Shown here in pieces: positions 22,720-27,482 of a DNA stretch of 27,482 nucleotides. Each line of letters starts with the position of its first letter. The stretch's first letter is position 1. The notes beneath the pieces are model-generated. The model worked only from the letters and a program-made list of their open reading frames with translations, had not been told where the DNA came from and ran no database searches. This DNA is from an uncultured Pseudomonadota bacterium. GTDB taxonomy: Bacteria; Pseudomonadota; Gammaproteobacteria; Steroidobacterales; Steroidobacteraceae. The DNA lies in assembly GCA_946479515.1 (NCBI GenBank), contig CAMLGF010000047.1:1-27482 (forward strand). Direction: 5' to 3'. The position numbers and the translations under genes were made by a program.

Positions 22720-24249
22720 CTACAGGTCGAGTGACAGTTGAGGAGGAGTACTTAGTGGCGGGCGGAACAGATGCGTGGCCAGCCCGGCATCACGGTCAGC
22801 GGGAAAACCCAGCCTGCGGCTGGCCAGCCGGAAGCGCTGGCGTATCAGCTCGGCCACCGGACCGACGGCGTGCATCCTCGTCCCGAAACGGGGGTCGTTG
22901 TCGCGTCCGCCGCGCATGGCGCGCACCTGCGACATCACATGTTCCGCGCGATCAGGGAAATGCTCAGCCAGCCATTCGCGGAACAGATCTTTCACTTCCC
23001 AGGGCAATCGTAACAAAGTGTATCCGGCCGCCGACGCGCCGGCCTCGCGGCTGGCCGCGAGCACGTCTTCGATTTCGTGTTCGGTGATCACCGGGATGAT
23101 GGGCGCCACCAGCACGCCGACGGGAACGCCGGCCTCCGCCAGCGTGCGCATGGCCTTGAGGCGGGCCGCCGCCGCCGCGGCCCGCGGTTCCAGCCGGCGC
23201 TTCAGATCGTTGTCCAGCGTCGGGATGCTGAACATCACGCGCACCAGGCCATCGCGGGCGAGTTCCGCCAGCAGGTCGGCATCGCGCGCCACCAGTGCGC
23301 CCTTGGTGGTGATGTTCACGGGATGCCGGTAACGCAGCAGCACTTCGAGGATGGACCGCGTGACCTTGTGGGTTTTCTCGATGGGCTGGTACGGATCGGT
23401 GTTGGCGCCGAGCATCAGCGGCCTGCAGCGGTAGCCCTTCGCATCGAGTTCGGATTGCAGCAGGCGCGCGGCGTCGGCCTTGTAGAAGAGCCGGGTCTCG
23501 AAATCGAGGCCCGGTGAAAGGCCCACGTAGGCATGGCTCGGCCTCGCGTAACAGTTGTGGCTGACCACGCCATTGGCGATGAAATCTTCGCTGCCGGTGG
23601 TGATGTCGTAGAGGCGCAGCGCGCGGCCCAGCGGCTCTATCTTCTGCACGGCGAAGCGCTCGTCGCTGCGGACGGGCTGCGCGGCGAGATCGCGATCAGG
23701 ATCCGGCCCCATGAGTCGCTCGTCGGGTGCCAGATGCGGCCGCGGCGCCGAATCCTCCGGCGCGCCCCGCACGAACTTCCAGCCGAAGTCCGTGAGGAAG
23801 CGATGCTCGCCGCCGGTGATGAGCTCGACGCCGTTCTTCAGCGTGACGCGGAAGGCGGGCTTGATGACGCTCCAGTGCGCGAGCACTTCGGTCTTGATGT
23901 AGTGGCGGTGGGAACCGATGCGCCGCGTGCCGTAGATGGCGTCGCCGACGCGCAGCTCGGCGAGCGGCTTGGTGGCGCCATTCGCCAGCAGCACCGGGGT
24001 CTCCCCGGACGCGCAGTAGATGCAGCCGTGTTCGCAGCCGCGATACGGATTGATGGACGAGTCGAAACCGATGTCGGGCGACCGATTGTGGCTGATGATC
24101 GAGCGTGCGGGCTCGGGCAGCACGACGGTTTCGAGCTTGCCGGGCTCCTCCTCTTCATACCAGCCGTCGTGCTCGAGGGAGCGGGTGAGCTTGTCGAAGC
24201 GGCCGGGCGGCTGGGACAGGGCGCCGCGCCCCTTTATAGAGGTGGACAT
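22720..24249 (-). CDS. PA0069/Rv2578c-family radical SAM protein, interrupted by an intein
   Basis: The precursor is 509 residues; after removal of the intein the enzyme would be 355, the usual family length. The N-terminus (KGRGA, then 'NPYRGCEHGCIYC') gives the radical SAM CX3CX2C cluster motif at Cys72, Cys76 and Cys79/233. The rest forms the SAM barrel ('GANTDPYQPIEKTHKVTRSILEVLLRYRHPVNITTKG', 'FSIPTLDND', 'GVPVGVLVAPIIPVITEHEIEDVL'). The family is related to spore photoproduct lyase, and PA0069 belongs to the LexA regulon of Pseudomonas aeruginosa, so a DNA-damage role is likely. The ATG at 24249 starts the conserved region, has no ribosome-binding site, and coincides with the predicted transcription start. 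A LexA box overlaps its promoter. Confidence 0.93.
   Translation of the reverse strand: MSTSIKGRGALSQPPGRFDKLTRSLEHDGWYEEEEPGKLETVVLPEPARSIISHNRSPDIGFDSSINPYRGCEHGCIYCASGETPVLLANGATKPLAELRVGDAIYGTRRIGSHRHYIKTEVLAHWSVIKPAFRVTLKNGVELITGGEHRFLTDFGWKFVRGAPEDSAPRPHLAPDERLMGPDPDRDLAAQPVRSDERFAVQKIEPLGRALRLYDITTGSEDFIANGVVSHNCYARPSHAYVGLSPGLDFETRLFYKADAARLLQSELDAKGYRCRPLMLGANTDPYQPIEKTHKVTRSILEVLLRYRHPVNITTKGALVARDADLLAELARDGLVRVMFSIPTLDNDLKRRLEPRAAAAAARLKAMRTLAEAGVPVGVLVAPIIPVITEHEIEDVLAASREAGASAAGYTLLRLPWEVKDLFREWLAEHFPDRAEHVMSQVRAMRGGRDNDPRFGTRMHAVGPVAELIRQRFRLASRRLGFPADRDAGLATHLFRPPLSTPPQLSLDL
23554..24015 (-). other. Mini-intein (154 residues) at the third radical SAM cysteine
   Basis: The intein runs from Cys1 (precursor residue 79, 'CASGETPVLLANGATKPLAEL', block A) to Asn154. 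Block B is 'ELITGGEHRFLT', with a Thr and a His four apart. Block F is 'RLYDITTGSEDFIANGV', and block G is 'VSHN' followed by the +1 Cys. All protein-splicing residues are present: Cys1, block B His, penultimate His, Asn and Cys+1. There is no room for a homing endonuclease, because blocks B and F are only about 55 residues apart. Splicing would join 'GCIY' to 'CYARPSHAY' and complete the iron-sulfur motif. Annotated 'intein-containing Rv2578c family' radical SAM proteins are known in Actinobacteria; I know of none I can cite with this arrangement in a proteobacterium. Confidence 0.93.
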
Positions 24250-24255
24250 GGCGGA

Positions 24256-24284
24256 ACTGTATGTATGTACAGGTCGCCCGTCAA
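24256..24284 (-). promoter_or_regulatory. Promoter of the radical SAM gene, predicted leaderless transcript
   Basis: On the minus strand TTGACG (plus 24279-24284) is followed after exactly 17 nt by TACAGT (24256-24261), a good sigma-70 pair. Only six bases separate the -10 from the ATG, so transcription should begin at or within a base or two of the start codon. That gives a leaderless mRNA and explains the missing ribosome-binding site. The promoter sits in the 47-bp gap after the MFS gene. Confidence 0.75.
24257..24272. promoter_or_regulatory. LexA (SOS) box
   Basis: CTGT (24257-24260), eight alternating bases ATGTATGT, then ACAG (24269-24272). This matches the CTGT-N8-ACAG operator of Escherichia and Pseudomonas LexA, including the AT-rich alternating core. 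It lies eight bases upstream of the radical SAM start codon and between or over its -35 and -10 elements, so LexA binding should block transcription until DNA damage. PA0069 in P. aeruginosa is a known LexA target, which supports the reading. Confidence 0.9.
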
Positions 24285-24296
24285 AGGACCTGAGAA

Positions 24297-25535
24297 TTAC
24301 CCGGTGCCGGCGGGCTCGGGAAAGCGGTCCAGCCTGCGCAGCTGCGGGAACAGGCCGAGGTAGCTGCCAACCACGGCGAGGGTGCACACGCCGCCCCAGA
24401 TCATCGATGGCACGATGCCCATCCACGCGGCCTGCATGCCGGCGCGGAATGCGCCGAGTTCATTGGACGCGCCGATGAACATGGAATTCACCGCGCTCAC
24501 GCGGCCGCGAATCGAGTCCGGCGTTTCCAATTGCACCAGCATGCCGCGCACGAACACGCTCACCATGTCGCCGGCGCCGGCGGCGATGAGAATCGCGATC
24601 GTGAGCCAGAGACTGGCGGAGAGGCCCACGCCGATCATGCACAAGCCGAACACCGCGACGCCCCCGAACATCCACGTTCCGGCGTGCCGCTGGATGGGCT
24701 TCATGCCGAGCCAGAATGCGACCATCGCGGCACCCACGCCGGGCGCGGCGCGCATCAGACCCAGACCGACCGGGCCCACGTGCAGGATCTTGTCCGCATA
24801 GGCGGGCAGCAGCGCCACCACACCGCCGAACAGCACGGCGAACAGATCGAGCGAGATCGCGCCGAGCACCGGCTTCTTGCGCCAGACGAACACGAAGCCA
24901 CCGAGGATGTCGCGCCAGTGCCATTCCGCCGTGGACTTCGCGCGCACCGGCTTCACGCCGAGCATCATGCTGATCGCGGCAACGAGCAGCGCCACCGCGA
25001 GGCCGTATGACCAGTCGATGCCGAGCATGAGCGTGAGGCCTGCGATCGCCGGACCGCTGATGGTGGCGATGGTGAACATCAGCGTGTTCATGGAAATCGC
25101 GCCGGACAGCAGGTCCTTCGGCACGAGATTCGGCACCATGGCCTGACCCGCCGGCGCCCAGAAGCTGCGCCCGATGCCTAACAAGGCGGCAACGAAGAAC
25201 AGCACGATCACTTCCGTGCGGTCGAACAGCGTGAAGAACAACAACGCGGCCGCCGCGACCAGTTCCAGGCCATAGGCGAGCGCGATGATGAGCCGGCGAT
25301 CGAAGCGATCCGCGATCTGGCCTCCCGGCAGCAGCAGTACGACGAAGGGCAGGAACTGCGCGAGGCCGATGAGGCCCAGGTACTCCTCCTTCCGCGTCAG
25401 CTCCCACACCTGGTAGCCGAGCACCACGTCGATCATCTGCCAGGCCAGCGTCGCGGCGAAACGGCCGTACGCGTACCGCGCGAAATCGGGATGGCTCAAA
25501 GCCTGGCGACCGGGCGATCGGGAGGTGCTGCTCAA
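24297..25535 (-). CDS. MFS transporter (EntS/MFS_3-like exporter)
   Basis: A 412-residue multi-span membrane protein with about 11-12 hydrophobic helices. The MFS loop 2-3 signature is 'GGQIADRFDRRLII', and the early 'HPDFARYAYGRFAATLAWQM' is typical of the EntS/TetV-like MFS_3 family. The equivalent of that loop in the second half is weaker ('ETPDSIRGRVSAVNSM'). Such proteins export siderophores, drugs or unknown small molecules by proton antiport. The substrate is unknown. The only start near the conserved N-terminus is a TTG at 25535, and no clear ribosome-binding site precedes it. A later TTG is possible. The gene is divergent from the DUF885 gene and ends 47 bp before the SOS-controlled radical SAM gene. 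Confidence 0.9.
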   Translation of the reverse strand: MSSTSRSPGRQALSHPDFARYAYGRFAATLAWQMIDVVLGYQVWELTRKEEYLGLIGLAQFLPFVVLLLPGGQIADRFDRRLIIALAYGLELVAAAALLFFTLFDRTEVIVLFFVAALLGIGRSFWAPAGQAMVPNLVPKDLLSGAISMNTLMFTIATISGPAIAGLTLMLGIDWSYGLAVALLVAAISMMLGVKPVRAKSTAEWHWRDILGGFVFVWRKKPVLGAISLDLFAVLFGGVVALLPAYADKILHVGPVGLGLMRAAPGVGAAMVAFWLGMKPIQRHAGTWMFGGVAVFGLCMIGVGLSASLWLTIAILIAAGAGDMVSVFVRGMLVQLETPDSIRGRVSAVNSMFIGASNELGAFRAGMQAAWMGIVPSMIWGGVCTLAVVGSYLGLFPQLRRLDRFPEPAGTG

Positions 25536-25622
25536 GGGGGATCGGGAAGTTGGGGGATGCGCACTTTAGCTGGTAACGTCGCGATCCGCAGGCCAAAGCG
25601 CCCTGGCGTGAGGGAGCATCCA

Positions 25623-27431
25623 ATGAAGACGCGTGTCATTGCAGGATCGCTGGTGGTCGCGGCGCTGGCGCTCGGCGCCTGTGTCGCCACGCCGCCGCCG
25701 CCACCGCCGCCGGCACCCGCGCCGCCGCCGGCGCCCACCGCCGACCAGCAGTTCGACGCACTGTCGGCGAAGTTCCTGCAGGAATTTCCCGAGCAGTCGC
25801 CGGTGAACGCCACGGCGCTCGGCGATCACCGCTACGACGCGCGCCTCGATGACGTGAGCGCCGCCGCGTGGCAGGCGCGCCAGGTGTTCGCGGAGCTCTA
25901 TCTAGCGGCGCTCGACGGCATCGACCGCGCGCAGCTGTCCCGTGACCGCCAGGTGGATGCGCGCCTGCTGCGCAACGAGCTGGAGCAGACGCGCTTCCGC
26001 GTGCAGGAACTGCAGGACTGGCGATGGAACCCGCTGGTCTACACGCGCATCGCCGGCGACGGCCTGTATTCGCTGCTGGCGCGCGACTTCGCGCCGCTCG
26101 AACAGCGGCTGGCCAGCCTGGGCGCTCGCCTGGAGGAGATTCCGGGCTACCTGGCGCAGGTGCGCGAGGTGCTGGAGCCGGCGCGCGTGCCGAAAATCCA
26201 TGCGGAAACGGCCGTGCGCCAGAACCAGGGACTCACGTCGATGCTCGACGGCGAGATCGCCGCCGCGATCGCGCAGCTGCCCGGCGCGCAACAGGAACCC
26301 TTGCGCGCGAGCCTGGCGCGCGCCCGCAGCGCCATCGCGCAGCACCAGATCTGGCTGGAGAAGAAGCTGCTGCCCGAGGCCGCCGGCGACTTTCGCATCG
26401 GTGCGGCGCTCTACGACCGCAAGCTCGCGTTCGCGCTCGACTCGCCGATGACGCGCCAGGAGATACGCGCGCGCGCCGAAAGTGAGCTCGCGGCCACGCA
26501 CCAGGCCATGTACGCGGTGGCGCGCGAGGTGCTCAGGAGCAGACGACGGCCGCCGCGCATGCCCGACGAGCCCGACGACGCGCAGCGCCTGCGCGTGATC
26601 CGGGCGGCGCTGGAAATCGCCTACGCCGACCGCCCGAATCGTGACGAGGTGCTCGACGCGGCGCGCGAGTCGCTGGAAGTGGCAACCCGCTTCGTGCGCG
26701 AAAAGAACATCGTCACGGTGCCCGAGGACCCGCTCGAGATCATCACCATGCCGGAGTTCCAGCAGGGCGTGGCGCTGGCGTATTGCGATTCACCCGGGCC
26801 GCTGGAACGCGGCCTGGCCACCTTTTACGCGGTATCGCCCATTCCCGCGGACTGGACGCGCCGGCAGGTCGACTCGTTCCTGCGCGAGTACAACGCGCGC
26901 TCCATACACAATCTCACCATTCACGAAGCCATGCCCGGGCACTACCTGCAGCTCGCGCATGCGAACCGGTACCCGTCGGTACTGCGCGCCGTGCTGTCCT
27001 CCGGCACGTTCGTCGAAGGCTGGGCGGTGTATGGCGAGCGCGTGATGGTCGAGCAGGGTTACCGCGGCGGCGACCCGCTGATGAAACTCATCCAGCTCAA
27101 GTGGTACGTGCGGACCATCGTCAACGCGCTGCTCGACCAGGCCGTGCACGTCGATGGCATGACGCGCGAAGCGGCGATGCAGCTGCTCATGGAACAGGGC
27201 TTCCAGGAGGAACGCGAGGCGGCCGGCAAGTGGGTGCGCGCGCAGCTCACCTCGGCACAGCTGCCCACCTACTTCGTGGGCGCCCAGGAACACATGGCGC
27301 TGCGCGCCGAGGCGGAGCGGAAGCTAGGCGCGGCGTTCAATCTCAGGGAATACCACGACCAGGTGCTGTCGTACGGCTCGCCGCCGGTGCGGTATGTGCG
27401 CGAGCTGATGTTCGACCTGCCCATCGACTGA
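25623..27431 (+). CDS. DUF885 lipoprotein, putative metallopeptidase-like
   Basis: A 602-residue predicted lipoprotein (LGAC, Cys20) with an eleven-residue Pro-rich tether after the lipid site. The body is mostly helical and belongs to DUF885 ('LSAKFLQEFPEQSPVNATALGDHRYD' at the start, 'QAVHVDGMTREAAMQLLMEQGF' and 'PTYFVGAQEH' near the end). The conserved HEAMPGH (434-440) and EGWAVYGE (465-472) resemble a gluzincin-type zinc site: two histidines and a glutamate about 25 residues later. A metal-dependent peptidase acting in the periplasm is therefore likely, though activity of this family is poorly documented. The ATG at 25623 is fixed by the signal peptide and by GGGAG six bases upstream. 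Confidence 0.92.
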   Translation: MKTRVIAGSLVVAALALGACVATPPPPPPPAPAPPPAPTADQQFDALSAKFLQEFPEQSPVNATALGDHRYDARLDDVSAAAWQARQVFAELYLAALDGIDRAQLSRDRQVDARLLRNELEQTRFRVQELQDWRWNPLVYTRIAGDGLYSLLARDFAPLEQRLASLGARLEEIPGYLAQVREVLEPARVPKIHAETAVRQNQGLTSMLDGEIAAAIAQLPGAQQEPLRASLARARSAIAQHQIWLEKKLLPEAAGDFRIGAALYDRKLAFALDSPMTRQEIRARAESELAATHQAMYAVAREVLRSRRRPPRMPDEPDDAQRLRVIRAALEIAYADRPNRDEVLDAARESLEVATRFVREKNIVTVPEDPLEIITMPEFQQGVALAYCDSPGPLERGLATFYAVSPIPADWTRRQVDSFLREYNARSIHNLTIHEAMPGHYLQLAHANRYPSVLRAVLSSGTFVEGWAVYGERVMVEQGYRGGDPLMKLIQLKWYVRTIVNALLDQAVHVDGMTREAAMQLLMEQGFQEEREAAGKWVRAQLTSAQLPTYFVGAQEHMALRAEAERKLGAAFNLREYHDQVLSYGSPPVRYVRELMFDLPID

Positions 27432-27445
27432 TGAAGAGGAGACTG

Positions 27446-27482
27446 ATGGCGGGGCGCCCGCGGCCGCGTCAGCCGGGCGCGG
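27446..27482 (+). CDS. 5' end of a further gene, cut by the window
   Basis: An ATG at 27446 follows GAGGAG (27436-27441) and reads Met-Ala-Gly-Arg-Pro-Arg up to the window end. An in-frame ATG at 27431 overlaps the DUF885 stop (TGATG) and would give five more residues. Either way the gene appears coupled to DUF885. Too little is present to name a product. Confidence 0.45.
   Translation, partial: MAGRPRPRQPGA

Noticed and set aside
22720..24249. Radical SAM gene broken by an insertion (pseudogene)
   Set aside because: The frame is unbroken, the insert is a precise 462 bp, and it carries all splicing residues of an intein.

Overview
The window is a high-GC, gene-dense bacterial chromosome segment with no rRNA, tRNA, CRISPR array or transposase gene that I can see. 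Several signs point to a Gammaproteobacterium, perhaps near the Xanthomonadales, Nevskiales or Steroidobacterales (inference only). These are many lipoproteins with classical lipoboxes, TonB-type C-terminal domains, a PA0069-family radical SAM protein, and an Escherichia/Pseudomonas-type LexA operator (CTGT-N8-ACAG).

Layout. Positions 229-810 (+) encode a small TonB-like protein that converges on a minus-strand block at 850-8176. Read in transcription order, that block holds an FMN reductase, an atypical SDR, a membrane GGDEF-EAL protein, an NlpC/P60 lipoprotein, a SPOR-like protein with a long Ala/Pro/Lys linker, and an SRPBCC (AHSA1-type) protein. A 39-bp perfect inverted repeat sits between the GGDEF-EAL and NlpC/P60 genes, and its inner arm encodes the start and signal-peptide beginning of the NlpC/P60 protein. 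A 513-bp non-coding stretch (8177-8689) precedes a plus-strand TPR/TonB-C protein (8690-10120).

From 22623 down to 10008 (-) lies a tightly spaced ten-gene cluster, probably one operon. In order it encodes three lipoproteins, a transmembrane Ser/Thr kinase with a PEGA-like tail, a degenerate-FHA/TM/PEGA/FGE-like protein, a small Pro-rich membrane-anchored protein, an FHA protein with a possible actin/Hsp70-like front half, two paralogous membrane-anchored vWA proteins, and a fourth lipoprotein. The last gene overlaps the convergent TPR gene by 113 bp. The parts suggest an envelope-spanning phospho-signalling or assembly machine. I do not recognise it as a named system, and it is my main candidate for something undescribed.

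Upstream of the cluster, 22720-24249 (-) encodes a PA0069/Rv2578c-family radical SAM protein (related to spore photoproduct lyase). Its [4Fe-4S] CX3CX2C motif is interrupted by a 154-residue mini-intein placed exactly at the third cysteine. Its promoter carries a textbook LexA box between the -35 and -10 elements and appears to give a leaderless mRNA. An MFS exporter (24297-25535, -) and a divergent DUF885 lipoprotein with HEAMPGH and EGW motifs (25623-27431, +) follow. The start of another plus-strand gene is cut by the window end.
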